DNA from: Mangrovimicrobium sp048323675
GTDB lineage: Bacteria > Pseudomonadota > Gammaproteobacteria > Pseudomonadales > Halieaceae
DNA: 64,000 bases
Assembly (NCBI RefSeq): GCF_048323675.1
Contig: NZ_JBLWFK010000001.1
Coordinates: 434,001 to 498,000 of the forward strand
Direction of reading: 5' to 3'
Under the pieces are notes generated by a model. That model was given only the letters and a program-made list of their open reading frames with translations, did not search any database and was not told where the DNA came from. A program made the translations under genes and the position numbers. How positions within the stretch are numbered: the stretch's first letter is position 1; the number at the start of each line of letters is the position of its first letter. This document shows positions 33,261 to 44,307 of this stretch, in pieces.

Positions 33261-35492
33261 ACCGCGAGAGAAGGAACCGCCGCGAATCAGGTCGATCACG
33301 TCCTTCAGGTGCGGGTCGCCGTGGTAGTAGTCCATGGGGTGGTAGCCGGAGGCGCGCAGGGCGTAAACCTCCTCGGTGGCGAGGCCGAAGAGGAAGAAGT
33401 TTTCCGCGCCGACCTCCTCGCGGATCTCCACGTTGGCGCCGTCCAGGGTGCCGATGGTGAGCGCGCCATTCATCGAGAACTTCATGTTGCCGGTACCCGA
33501 GGCCTCCTTGCCGGCGGTGGATATCTGCTCTGAGAGGTCCGCCGCAGGATAGATACGCTGCCCGTTGGTGACGTTGAAATCGGGCACGAACACCACCTTG
33601 AGCTTGTCGCGGATATCCGGGTCGCGGTTGATCACCTCACCCACGGAGGTGATCAGTTTGATCATGCGTTTCGCGGTGTGGTAGCCGGGCGCCGCCTTGC
33701 CGCCGAACAGGAAGGTGCGCGGGGGAATGTCCAGCCCCGGGTTGTCCTTGAGCCTGCGATACAGGGCAATGATGTGCAGCACGTTCAGGTGCTGCCGCTT
33801 GTACTCGTGGATGCGCTTGACCTGGCAGTCGAACATGGATTCAGGGTCCACCAGGATGCCGGTGCTCCTGAGGATGAATTGCGCGAAATCGACCTTGTTG
33901 GCGCGCTTGATCTCCCACCACGACTTGCGGAAGTCGGGATCGTCCGCCAGCGGCTCCAGTTGCCGCAACTGGTCCAGGTCGCTGACCCATCCGGCGCCGA
34001 TGCGCTCGGTGACCAGCTCGCTGAGCCGCGGGTTGGAGAGCACCATCCAGCGGCGCGGGGTCACTCCGTTGGTCTTGTTGCGGAATTTCTCTGGCCACAG
34101 TTCGTAGAAGTCCTTCAGCACGTCCTGTTTCAGCAACTCGGAGTGCAACTCGGCGACGCCGTTGATCGCGTGGCTGCCGACGCAGGCGAGGTGCGCCATG
34201 CGCACGTAGCGCTCGCCGGCCTCGTTGATCAGCGACAGGCGCGCCAGGCGCGCTTCGTCGCCAAGGAACTTCATGCGCACTTCGTCGAGGAAGCGGTCGT
34301 TGATCTCGTAGATGATCTCCAGGTGACGCGGCAGCACGCGGGCGAACAGAGGCAGCGGCCACTGCTCCAGTGCCTCCGGCAGCAGGGTGTGGTTGGTGTA
34401 GGCGAAGGTGCGCTGGGTAATCTCCCAGGCGTCATCCCAGGGAACCAGGTACTCGTCCAGCAGCAGGCGCATCAGCTCGGCGACGGCAATCGAGGGGTGG
34501 GTGTCGTTCAACTGTACCGCGAACTTCTCGTGGAAGCGGGAGAGCGGGATATTCTGCCCGGTGAGGATGCGCAGCATGTCGCGCAGCGAGCAGGCGACGA
34601 AGAAATACTGCTGTTCCAGGCGCAGGCGCTTGCCGGAGAGCTGTTCGTCGTTGGGGTAGAGCACCTTGCTGATGTTTTCCGAGGTGACCTTCTGGTCCAC
34701 CGCGCCGTAGTAGTCGCCGCGGTTGAAGATCTCGAAATCGAAGGACTCCGGCGCCTCGGACTTCCACAGCCGCAGGGTGTTCGCGGTGCTGTTGCGGTAG
34801 CCCAGGATAGGCGTGTCGTAAGGGACGCCGATGACCAGTTTTTCCGGCACCCAGCGCACCCGCAGCCGATCCTCCTCGTCGGTGTACTGCTCGGTATGGC
34901 CGCCAAGTTTGACAGGTTGCGACCACTCCGGCCGGGGTATCTCCCAGGGGTTGCCGTTGCGCAGCCACTTGTCGGTCTTCTCCACCTGCCAGCCGTCGAC
35001 GATCTCCTGGTCGAAGATCCCGAACTCGTAACGTATGCCGTAGCCCAGGCTGGGAATCTCCAGCGTGGCCAGGGAATCGATGAAGCAGGCCGCCAGGCGA
35101 CCGAGACCGCCGTTGCCCAGCCCCGGCTCCTCCTCCTGGGCCAGCAGGTCGTCGAGGTTCAGGCCCACTTCCTCGACCATCTCCGCCACGGTGTCGTAGA
35201 TGCCCATGTTGACCAGGTTGTTGCCCAGGTGGGGTCCCATCAGGAACTCTGCCGAGAGATAGCACACGGTGCGCGCGCCCTGGTCGTAGTAGGCAGCCGC
35301 CGTGCTGATCCAGCGGTGCAGCATGCGGTCGCGAATGGTGTAGGCCAGGGCCAGGTAGTAGTCGTTCTGGCTGGCGATATGGGGAAACTTGCCCTGGATG
35401 AAATACAGGTTGTCGAGGAAGCCCCGCTTGAGTTTTTCCTTGGACAGGGCGGTGCGGTTGTGATCGCTGTAGGGCGGCGTATCGAGTTCCAT
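32979..35492 (-). CDS. glgP: Glycogen phosphorylase
   Basis: 837-residue glycogen/starch/maltodextrin phosphorylase, which releases glucose-1-phosphate from alpha-1,4-glucan using PLP. The N-terminal region LSAEFLMGPHLGNNLVNMGI and the PLP-lysine motif EASGTGNMKFSMNGALTIGT are intact, as is the sugar-phosphate part VKRIHEYKRQHLNVLHI. Length agrees with bacterial members. The ATG at 35492 (MELDTPPYSD) is preferred; a TTG 20 codons upstream is in frame but has no support. The 3' end is duplicated on the far side of the neighbouring island. A TATAAG sequence at 35577-35572 could be the -10 box. Confidence 0.96.
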   Translation of the reverse strand: MELDTPPYSDHNRTALSKEKLKRGFLDNLYFIQGKFPHIASQNDYYLALAYTIRDRMLHRWISTAAAYYDQGARTVCYLSAEFLMGPHLGNNLVNMGIYDTVAEMVEEVGLNLDDLLAQEEEPGLGNGGLGRLAACFIDSLATLEIPSLGYGIRYEFGIFDQEIVDGWQVEKTDKWLRNGNPWEIPRPEWSQPVKLGGHTEQYTDEEDRLRVRWVPEKLVIGVPYDTPILGYRNSTANTLRLWKSEAPESFDFEIFNRGDYYGAVDQKVTSENISKVLYPNDEQLSGKRLRLEQQYFFVACSLRDMLRILTGQNIPLSRFHEKFAVQLNDTHPSIAVAELMRLLLDEYLVPWDDAWEITQRTFAYTNHTLLPEALEQWPLPLFARVLPRHLEIIYEINDRFLDEVRMKFLGDEARLARLSLINEAGERYVRMAHLACVGSHAINGVAELHSELLKQDVLKDFYELWPEKFRNKTNGVTPRRWMVLSNPRLSELVTERIGAGWVSDLDQLRQLEPLADDPDFRKSWWEIKRANKVDFAQFILRSTGILVDPESMFDCQVKRIHEYKRQHLNVLHIIALYRRLKDNPGLDIPPRTFLFGGKAAPGYHTAKRMIKLITSVGEVINRDPDIRDKLKVVFVPDFNVTNGQRIYPAADLSEQISTAGKEASGTGNMKFSMNGALTIGTLDGANVEIREEVGAENFFLFGLATEEVYALRASGYHPMDYYHGDPHLKDVIDLIRGGSFSRGDTELFRGLTDGLLHHDPYMLFADFASYVSCQDEVSRAYLDREHWTRMSILNAARSGKFSSDRSIQQYCEDIWHASPVKIKLLGHDEEPTGFIQ

Positions 35493-35710
35493 GGCGGCAG
35501 GTCCAGTCGGGAAAGGGCAAGCTCTTGGCGGGGCGATGCAATTTACGTGCAAAAGACGCCGTTACCATTTACTTATAGTTGATTTGCACCGAATTGCAGT
35601 GCCGGGTGGGGGCGCGGGCGCGGATTGTGCGCCGGGATGGGCCGGGCGTGCCCCGTTTCGGTGAGCCGCGCCTACCTGAAGGGGGCTGCCCCTTTTGCGC
35701 TGATCAGTGA

Positions 35711-37645
35711 TCAGGGCGTATACCAGATCGGCGAACTGTAAGCCCGCTCCTGCTGAATGCCGGTATCGCCCGGCTCCAGCGGCACGCCATAGTAGACCGA
35801 ATCGTGGGCCGTCCAGCGCGGGGTCGGGATTTCCAGTACCCGAGCGTAATAGAAGGCCCGGAGCGCCGGATCGAAATCCGGGTCTTTCCAGGCCGTAATG
35901 AATTCCGTGGCGCCGATGGTATTGGCCCAGGTGGCGGTCGCGAGGTCCACGGTGTTGCCCACGGCGGTGTCACAGCGGCCGTCGCTGCCGATCTTGCGGC
36001 CGTCGGAGACGGCGACATCGTAGATGCGTTCCTGGGTTTTTCCACTGGCGTCCAGCCAGCCCTTCACCACCTGGATACGGTCAAGGTTGGCGCCCATCGG
36101 GTCCTTCAGTGCAGCGAGCAGGAAGGTGGGAGCCTTGCCCGCCGGCGCAGCGCTGAGCTCACCGCCCATGGGCACACCCTTGCGATAGCCTACCGTGGCG
36201 GGCTGGCGGGTTTCGGTATCGGCCTGGGCGAAGTCCCAGCCGCCGAAAAAGCGCAGCAACATTCGCGGGCCGGTAGTGGCGTAGGTCTCGCGGCGCGCCA
36301 TGGCGTCGAACAGGGCCTCGCGGGTATTGTCTGTCGCCCATACGCCGGCGTAGCCGGAGGCGAGGGTTTCCCAGCCGAGAATCTGCTTGTCGCCGAACTT
36401 GGCGAAGGGGTGCTTCATCCGGTCGGGGCCGGGCTCGGAGCCGGAGTGCTTGCCGAAGAAATTGTCGTCGTCGGCGGTGGCCAGCGAGGTGTGGCTGTCG
36501 GTGGAGCCGATCAGGCCGAACTGGTAGGGGTTGATACCCAGCTTGGCATCCAGCTGCAGGCCGATCAGCAGGGCACTGCGGGTGTACTCGTAGGGCAGCA
36601 TGTCGGGTGTCTTGCCCTCGCTGAGGTTGAGGTTGCCCTTGTCCCAGGTGCCGAAATCGGCGAACTCGTCGTTGGGCGACAGCAGCGGGTGGGTTTCCCC
36701 GTCGCCCTTGATCTGCGTAGCTTCCGCCAGCGGCTCCCAGCGCGCGCGGGTTTTCGCGTAGGCCTCGGTAATGGGCTTGCCGTCGACCGGGTTGATCGTC
36801 GGGAACATCAGGCCGTTGGAGAGGTTGCCGTTGTGCGGGATGGCCAGGACCTTGCCGCCGGTCTTGTCCTCGTAGGTCTGCAGCAGCTGCCAGAGGTATT
36901 CCGGGTCGGTGCTGCCCTGGGGCGGGTAGGTAGTGGCCGGTACTGTCTGGCGCGCCTTGTCGGCGCCGTCGCGGTAGATCACCACCCGGTGCAGGTTCTG
37001 CCCCGGCGGTACCTGGGAGGTCCACTCGTAGCCGATGAAGGCGGTGAAGCGCCCGGGTTCGTTGTACTTTTCCGCCGCGTCAATGGTCTTGCCCCAGGCA
37101 CTCCTGTACATGTCGCTATCGGGCCAGTACATCAGCGCGTCGGGAAAGGTGCCGCGGGAGAAGGAATCGATGATCTGCATTGCGACCTGCACGCCCTTGC
37201 CGGCGTTGATATCGTCGTACCATTCCCTGCCTTTGGGGTCGGCGAGGACCTGCTTGTCGCCGCCGACGAGGTCGGGAAAGAAGCCCATATTGTCCGAGTG
37301 GTCGGCGATCACCAGGAAGTCCAGCGGGCGGGCGAGTCGCGCCGGTCCGGCGGTGGTCGACTGGACCTCCTCGCCGCGGGCGAAGCGGTAGGCCTCTTCC
37401 AGGCCGAGGCGGTTGCCGAAGGCGCCGGCGTCCATTGAAAACGAGGTGTGCAGGTGGGTGTCGCCCCAGTACACCCGGGTGGGCGCCGAGCCGGTGGCAT
37501 AGGGCGAGTAGGGCAGTTCCGGGTCCCGGTGTTGCAGTTCCTCGCCGCTCAGGGTGCCGGCGTCCTGGGCCGCGATGCCGGCTGAGCCGACGGACAGGAG
37601 GGCAAGAATAAGGGTGCTTTGAAGCCTTTTTGTCATTTGCTGCAT
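35711..37645 (-). CDS. DUF3604 domain secreted protein (PHP-like)
   Basis: 644-residue DUF3604 protein. It has a signal peptide (STLILALLSVGSAGIAAQ). The metal-binding PHP-like signature VYWGDTHLHTSFSMDAGAFG is followed by LDFLVIADHSDNMGFF, and IGSTDSHTSLATADDDNFFG further on, together supplying the His/Asp ligands. DUF3604 proteins are presumed metal-dependent phosphoesterases or hydrolases of the periplasm; substrate unknown. The start at 37645 gives MQQMTKR; the second Met (three codons later) is equally possible. It stands alone between glgP and katG. Confidence 0.92.
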   Translation of the reverse strand: MQQMTKRLQSTLILALLSVGSAGIAAQDAGTLSGEELQHRDPELPYSPYATGSAPTRVYWGDTHLHTSFSMDAGAFGNRLGLEEAYRFARGEEVQSTTAGPARLARPLDFLVIADHSDNMGFFPDLVGGDKQVLADPKGREWYDDINAGKGVQVAMQIIDSFSRGTFPDALMYWPDSDMYRSAWGKTIDAAEKYNEPGRFTAFIGYEWTSQVPPGQNLHRVVIYRDGADKARQTVPATTYPPQGSTDPEYLWQLLQTYEDKTGGKVLAIPHNGNLSNGLMFPTINPVDGKPITEAYAKTRARWEPLAEATQIKGDGETHPLLSPNDEFADFGTWDKGNLNLSEGKTPDMLPYEYTRSALLIGLQLDAKLGINPYQFGLIGSTDSHTSLATADDDNFFGKHSGSEPGPDRMKHPFAKFGDKQILGWETLASGYAGVWATDNTREALFDAMARRETYATTGPRMLLRFFGGWDFAQADTETRQPATVGYRKGVPMGGELSAAPAGKAPTFLLAALKDPMGANLDRIQVVKGWLDASGKTQERIYDVAVSDGRKIGSDGRCDTAVGNTVDLATATWANTIGATEFITAWKDPDFDPALRAFYYARVLEIPTPRWTAHDSVYYGVPLEPGDTGIQQERAYSSPIWYTP

Positions 37646-38011
37646 GAGTTACTCCCCGGCTGGTCGCCAGAATAACCTTTATTATTGAAAGGGATTAGCG
37701 TAGTAGATCATGGGTGGGCCGGCAATTTTCTTTTGGCTTACCGATAAAGGGGTCAGAGCCCTTTTTGGTTATTTTTGATGGGAAAATGGGCTCTGCCCCC
37801 CTTCTTCCTGGGATGCCAACAGGGAAAACGGTTGGTGCAGGTGAGGAATCACCCCGCCCCGGATTCAGAGGCCGCCGGTTCGATATCTTTGATGCTCAAC
37901 TTCTGTTTTAACGATTAGAACCTTAACCAGATTGTGGCTACAGTGAACTTCACGATTCAGCTGGCCTCGTAGTAAGGGTCAGTACCCGGTAAGCAGACGA
38001 AGGAGAACGAT
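37646..38011. other. Intergenic region upstream of katG with REP-like pair
   Basis: 366 bases with no gene between divergent DUF3604 and katG. It contains an inverted pair of REP-like words at 37746-37803. The katG ribosome site AAGGAG lies directly before its ATG. No convincing OxyR or sigma-70 box is visible. Confidence 0.6.
37746..37803. repeat. REP-like inverted pair (BIME-like)
   Basis: AAAGGGGTCAGAGCCCTTTTT at 37746-37766 begins the first unit and AATGGGCTCTGCCCCCCTT at 37785-37803 is its inverted partner with two differences. The same word, as a single palindrome, marks the island junction at 29121. Such short palindromes are often moved by RAYT transposases, but no RAYT gene is in the window. 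Confidence 0.7.
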
Positions 38012-40180
<2,169 letters not shown>

Positions 40181-40195
40181 CTGCGGCCTGCAAGG

Positions 40196-40229
40196 AAAAC
40201 CACGCGACATTGTGTCGCGTGGTTTTTTT
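40196..40229. terminator. Bidirectional terminator between katG and phr
   Basis: AAAACCACGCGACA and TGTCGCGTGGTTTT are perfect inverted repeats around TTG. A T-run follows on the plus strand (seven T) and TTTT on the minus strand, serving the convergent genes katG and the photolyase. Confidence 0.95.
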
Positions 40230-40240
40230 CTGCCCGCAGA

Positions 40241-41671
40241 TCAGGTGTTGGAGATGGCCGCATAGGCCTGGAGGGCGCTTTCCCGGGCCTGTTGGTGATC
40301 GACAATCGGCAGGGGATAATTCGCGCCGAGGTCGACTGCAGCGGAGGCGAGCACCGCCGCCGGCGCCTCCCAGGGTGCAAACAGGTATTTCGTTGGCAGG
40401 GCCGCGAGTTCCGGCACCCAGCGGCGGATGTAATGGCCTTCCGGGTCGAATTTCCTGCCCTGCAGGATGGGATTGAAGATGCGGAAGTAGGGCGCCGCGT
40501 CGGCGCCGCAGCCGGCCACCCACTGCCAGCCGCAGCTGTTGTTGGCGAGGTCTGCATCCACCAGCGTATCCCAGAACCAGCGCTCGCCCCACTGCCAGGG
40601 CAGCAGCAGGTGCTTGGTCAGGAAGGAGGCGGTGATCATCCGCACCCGGTTGTGCATGAAGCCGGTCTGCCACAGTTCGCGCATGCCGGCATCGACGATC
40701 GGGTAGCCGGTGCGTCCCCGTTGCCAGGCCTGCAGGTGTCCCTCCTGGGCCAGCCAGGGCATTGAACCAAAATTGCGTTTCAACGGCAGTACCGGCATCT
40801 CCGGGTTGTGGTAGAGCAACTGGTAGCTGAACTCCCGCCAGCCGAGTTCGGCGAGAAACTTGTTGCGCGCAGCTGCATCGGCTCCGGCTGCGCCCTGCAG
40901 CGCATGCCAGACCTGCCGCGGGGAGATCTCACCGAAGTGCAGGTGCGGCGATAGCCGCGAGGTGGCATTGAGGGCGGGAAAATCGCGCCCTTGCGGGTAT
41001 TCATCCAGGGCATCCTTCAGGAAGCGTCGCAGCGCCGCGGCCGCCCCGGCTTCCCCTGGCTGCCACAGTTGCTGCCAGCCTGCCGCCCAGTCCGGTTTGA
41101 CCGGCCGCAGGGCGAGTTCATCGATGTCCAGACCCGGGGGCTGAACCGCGGCGAAGTGCGCAGCCCGCGGTGCCCGCAGGGGCGGTGCGGGCTCGGGCTG
41201 GTTCATGCAGGCCCGCCAGAAGGGGGTGAATACCCGGTAGGGCTGGCCGCCGCCGGTGCGAATGGCATCGGGGTGGAACAGCAGGCCACCGGGATGTACC
41301 TGCAGGGCGATGTCGGCGGCCCACAGGCTGTCGCTGGTAGCGCGCAGCAGCAGGCGGCCCCGGGGTTCGCAGGCCTCGCTGCAGTAGACCGCGCTCGCAC
41401 CCACCTCCGTGGCGAGTGCCAGCAATTCGTGGGCGCTTTTGCCGCGCCGGATATGCAGTGCGCTGCCGAGCTTGCGCAGGCTGGCATCCAGCGCCGCCAG
41501 GCTGTGGTGCAGCCACCAGCGGCTGGCGCCTCCAGGCGCCCAGTCGCCGTCCGCCTCCTCGTCGAGGATATAACAGGGAACCACGGCATAGCCCGAGGCG
41601 GCGGCCGCAGCCAGGCCCGGCAAGTCAGCCAGGCGCAGGTCGTTGCGGAACCAGTAAATGGCGCTATTCAT
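40241..41671 (-). CDS. phrB: Deoxyribodipyrimidine photolyase
   Basis: 476-residue class I CPD photolyase/cryptochrome-family protein that repairs cyclobutane dimers using blue light. The N-terminal antenna domain starts IYWFRNDLRLADLPGLAAA. The FAD domain has SRLSPHLHFGEISPRQVW, YPIVDAGMRELWQTGFMHNR, and RVRMITASFLTKHLLLPWQW, with the electron-transfer tryptophans in GERWFWDTL and SCGWQWVAGCG. The C-terminus DAAPYFRIFNPILQGRKFDP is typical. It begins 21 bases after the SRPBCC-SDR gene, and such pairs often belong to the light-stress regulon controlled by RpoE/ChrR. Confidence 0.96.
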   Translation of the reverse strand: MNSAIYWFRNDLRLADLPGLAAAAASGYAVVPCYILDEEADGDWAPGGASRWWLHHSLAALDASLRKLGSALHIRRGKSAHELLALATEVGASAVYCSEACEPRGRLLLRATSDSLWAADIALQVHPGGLLFHPDAIRTGGGQPYRVFTPFWRACMNQPEPAPPLRAPRAAHFAAVQPPGLDIDELALRPVKPDWAAGWQQLWQPGEAGAAAALRRFLKDALDEYPQGRDFPALNATSRLSPHLHFGEISPRQVWHALQGAAGADAAARNKFLAELGWREFSYQLLYHNPEMPVLPLKRNFGSMPWLAQEGHLQAWQRGRTGYPIVDAGMRELWQTGFMHNRVRMITASFLTKHLLLPWQWGERWFWDTLVDADLANNSCGWQWVAGCGADAAPYFRIFNPILQGRKFDPEGHYIRRWVPELAALPTKYLFAPWEAPAAVLASAAVDLGANYPLPIVDHQQARESALQAYAAISNT

Positions 41672-41692
41672 CGCTGGGGTATTACCTCCGGA

Positions 41693-43096
41693 TCAGGCGC
41701 TGCCGGCTTGCGGGGGGGCATAACCCCGCAGCCAGTCCAGCACCGCGGCGCGTTCCGCCGGGGTCTCCCGTGTCGATTCGCGCAGGTACAGGGGCTGCGC
41801 CTCGCGGTCCAGGAACAGGCCGCCGCTGACCCGCCCGGCCTCGCTTGCCGCTGCCAGCCAGACCGCGGTGTCCGCACCCTGTTCGGGGGAGCGCAGGAGC
41901 CAGCGCATGCAGCTGTGGAAGCCGGGCAGGCCGCGCTGCAGTCCCGGGGTATCGACCCAGCCCGGGTGCATGGCGTTGACCGCAATCCCGTAAGCGCGCC
42001 ACGTCTCCGCCCAGTCCAGGGTGACGGCCATCAGCGCGCGCTTGGCCTGGGCATAGGCAACGGCGCCTGAGTAATCGTCGGCGTCCGCCTGGGCCAGCTG
42101 TGCCAGCGACAGGCACTGGGTGTACATGCCGCCGGACACAATATTGATGACCCGCGCCCCGTCACTGGCGCGCAGCGCCGGCAACAGGCCGAGGGTAAGG
42201 CGGTAGGGCGACAACAGCAGCAGCGCGGTACTGCGCTCGATGCCCTCGGTAGTGAGCGCGAATTCCGGGTACAGGGCACCGGCATTGTTGACCAGGATAT
42301 CGATGGCTTCGCGCCTCTGGCGCAGGCGTTCGCACAGGGCATCGACCTCCGCGAGCAGGCTGAGGTCCGCTGTCTCGATACGGATTGCCGGGTTGCCCGT
42401 CTCGAACTGGATTTCTTCCCGCAGTTGCTGGCCCCGGCCCGCGTCGCGGACCACCAGCGTCAGCGCGGCGCCCCGTCGCGCCAGCGCCAGGGCCGTCGCC
42501 TTGCCCAGCCCCGAGGAGGCGCCGGTGACCAGCGCGTGCTGCCCTGCAAGATTGGCCGTTATCGCCTGCCAGTGCTTGCGGGCACGGCTGTAGCCGAAAC
42601 GGGTGAATTGCACCAGCCGCGAAGGTGTATTGCGGGAAGGGGGCGTGAGTTCGGGGGGGGTGGCGGCGTCCTCCAGGGCCCGCCGCAGGCCCTCGATGGA
42701 CTCGGCGCCCATGCGCTCCATGCCCGCTTGCAGCCGCGACTCTACCCGCCGGGGTAATCCCCTGAACTCAAAGCGCGCCCGGTACTCGAGCCGGGTGCCC
42801 CCGGCTTCCTCGTGCAGGCTGATGTCATCGGTAACGGTGAAAAAGCGGCTGCTGCCGCGCAGCGTCAGCTGTCCGGGCCGGTCCAGGGTGGTGATATGGT
42901 AATCGAGGTCCACCGAACCCAGCGGGAGGGCGCAATTCACCCGGAAGTGGCTGCCCTCACGCAGCGGCCCGGGCGTGAGCTTGCTCGCGGTTTGTGCCGT
43001 CGCATCCCATTCCGGGGTGTTGCTGAAATCCGCCAGGTAGTCAAAGACTTCGCCGGGGGCACGGGCGACCTTTATCGTCTCGTTCAGTTCTATCAA
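41693..43096 (-). CDS. SRPBCC-SDR fusion protein (short-chain dehydrogenase)
   Basis: 467-residue two-domain protein. Residues about 1-145 are an SRPBCC/START-like ligand-binding domain (IKVARAPGEVFDYLADFSNT, PEWDATAQT). After a linker, a short-chain dehydrogenase domain starts near residue 185 with HALVTGASSGLGKATALALA, then ILVNNAG and the catalytic Tyr/Lys in VAYAQAKRALMAV. The closest eukaryotic analogue of this plan is DHRS12. A hydrophobic substrate delivered by the SRPBCC part to the reductase is a plausible mechanism. Downstream photolyase starts 21 bases later, so this is a light/oxidative-stress type operon. The substrate is unknown. Confidence 0.9.
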   Translation of the reverse strand: MIELNETIKVARAPGEVFDYLADFSNTPEWDATAQTASKLTPGPLREGSHFRVNCALPLGSVDLDYHITTLDRPGQLTLRGSSRFFTVTDDISLHEEAGGTRLEYRARFEFRGLPRRVESRLQAGMERMGAESIEGLRRALEDAATPPELTPPSRNTPSRLVQFTRFGYSRARKHWQAITANLAGQHALVTGASSGLGKATALALARRGAALTLVVRDAGRGQQLREEIQFETGNPAIRIETADLSLLAEVDALCERLRQRREAIDILVNNAGALYPEFALTTEGIERSTALLLLSPYRLTLGLLPALRASDGARVINIVSGGMYTQCLSLAQLAQADADDYSGAVAYAQAKRALMAVTLDWAETWRAYGIAVNAMHPGWVDTPGLQRGLPGFHSCMRWLLRSPEQGADTAVWLAAASEAGRVSGGLFLDREAQPLYLRESTRETPAERAAVLDWLRGYAPPQAGSA

Positions 43097-43166
43097 GCGT
43101 AGTTCGCCAGCAGGGGGATGTTCCCTTGTTTACGCAGCAATAGAACGATCGGTTCAGCGCGTTAGC

Positions 43167-43931
43167 TCAGGCCTCCTCGACAATATCCCGGTAGGCATAC
43201 CAGGTGGCGTGGCCCAGCAGTGGCACCACCAGGATCATGCCCCACAGCCGCGTGCCGAAACCGAAGGCCACCAGCGCCACGATGATCAGGGCCCACAGAA
43301 TCATGGCCGGAAAATCGCGCAGGAAGGCCCGGGCGCTGGTGCGCATGGCCACCCGCGGCGTGACATGGCGGTCGATGATCATGGGCACGCTCACCACGGA
43401 GAGCGCGAAGACTATGGCGCAGATGACCAGGAAGGTCGTTGCGTAGGCCGTCAGCTGGTGCGGGGACAGGCGGTCGAGGACGTCGCCCCAGACCGTGCTG
43501 TTGAGGCTCGGGGCGACACTGTCGCCGCTCGCCAGCAGGAACAGCCCGGCGATGGCGATCCCCGCTATGGCGATTGTCGCCAGGACGCAGGCAAACTGGA
43601 ACAGTCGTTCGCGGTTGCGGGTGACGACCTCCAGGGAACGCTGGAAATCGCATTGCGCGCCATGATCGCGGCAGCGGGAGAGTTCGCATACCCCCGCTGT
43701 GATCACCGGTCCCACCACCAGGAAGGCGGTAAGCGCCAGTCCCACGTACAGGGGGTGTTGCTGGTAGGCCAGGATCAGGGCTCCGAGGAAGGAGATGATC
43801 ACGCCGTAGGCGAGGCTGGCACCGGGGCTGTGCATCAGGCCGTCCCAGCCCTCCGCCAGCCAGATAAACGGGCGGGTCAGGGGGACGCGGTGCAGGGGGA
43901 AGGTGTCCATCGACGGGTGTATTGCGCGCAT
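43167..43931 (-). CDS. DUF2189 integral membrane protein
   Basis: 254-residue DUF2189 protein with six hydrophobic segments (for example ASLAYGVIISFLGALILAYQ; LALTAFLVVGPVITAGVCEL; FQFACVLATIAIAGIAIAGL; AMILWALIIVALVAFGFGTR). Family hallmark: PFIWLAEGWDGLMHSPGAS. Function unknown. The ATG at 43931 was chosen for its AAGGAGG ribosome site; the frame remains open upstream for 190 codons without family similarity. It precedes the SRPBCC-SDR gene by 70 bases and may head that operon. Confidence 0.9.
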   Translation of the reverse strand: MRAIHPSMDTFPLHRVPLTRPFIWLAEGWDGLMHSPGASLAYGVIISFLGALILAYQQHPLYVGLALTAFLVVGPVITAGVCELSRCRDHGAQCDFQRSLEVVTRNRERLFQFACVLATIAIAGIAIAGLFLLASGDSVAPSLNSTVWGDVLDRLSPHQLTAYATTFLVICAIVFALSVVSVPMIIDRHVTPRVAMRTSARAFLRDFPAMILWALIIVALVAFGFGTRLWGMILVVPLLGHATWYAYRDIVEEA

Positions 43932-44307
43932 ACAGGCCTCCTTCGGCGAGATTGTCTCGCACAGTTCGTGCCGGAGGCGGCGCTGGGTGCCATGACTGCC
44001 GGGCGCAAGCGCCATTGCCGTTACCGGCCAACAGATTACCCTGAGTTTAGTCCATTCCAGTGAACTGTGTGACCAGACATCAAACGCGAGGCTCCGGGAA
44101 TTCGACAGCTGGTTGGACCATCCGGGCCCCGGAGTGCGCGAGCCCGGGTCCCTCCTGCCCTGCGTCAAATGACGTAGCCCCCTGCGCCAGTTGACGAATA
44201 GTGGTACAGGACCCGATCCCCCAGTATTGGTGACATCGGTTTTAACCGACACACCGGCGGCCACGTGCTGCTCGACAATGACAGCCTGAACACAGGTGGG
44301 GGAAGAG
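43932..44307. other. Divergent regulatory region upstream of the urea locus
   Basis: 376 bases between the DUF2189 gene and the porin gene, without a credible gene. It contains the paired operator-like repeats at 44163-44196. No sigma-54 promoter match was found here, in contrast to the cyanate operon. Confidence 0.6.
44163..44196 (+). promoter_or_regulatory. Tandem operator-like inverted repeats upstream of porin/urt/ure locus
   Basis: CGTCA-AA-TGACG at 44163-44174 is a perfect inverted repeat. CGCCA-GT-TGACG at 44185-44196 is a second copy with one mismatch. They are 22 bp apart (same helix face), about 110-145 bases before the porin ATG. This fits a dimeric regulator binding twice, for example a LuxR-type response regulator; the protein is not in the window. 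Confidence 0.6.

Noticed and set aside
32979..35552. TTG start for glgP 20 codons upstream
   Set aside because: The added residues have no phosphorylase similarity and no ribosome site; the ATG at 35492 fits the family.
37714..37911. 65-residue gene upstream of katG
   Set aside because: It is the translation of the REP-like pair and flanking sequence, with no ribosome site or homology.
43097..43166. RpoE-type promoter before the SRPBCC-SDR gene
   Set aside because: CGATCG and TAAACA are present, but the spacer is 13 bases rather than 18.
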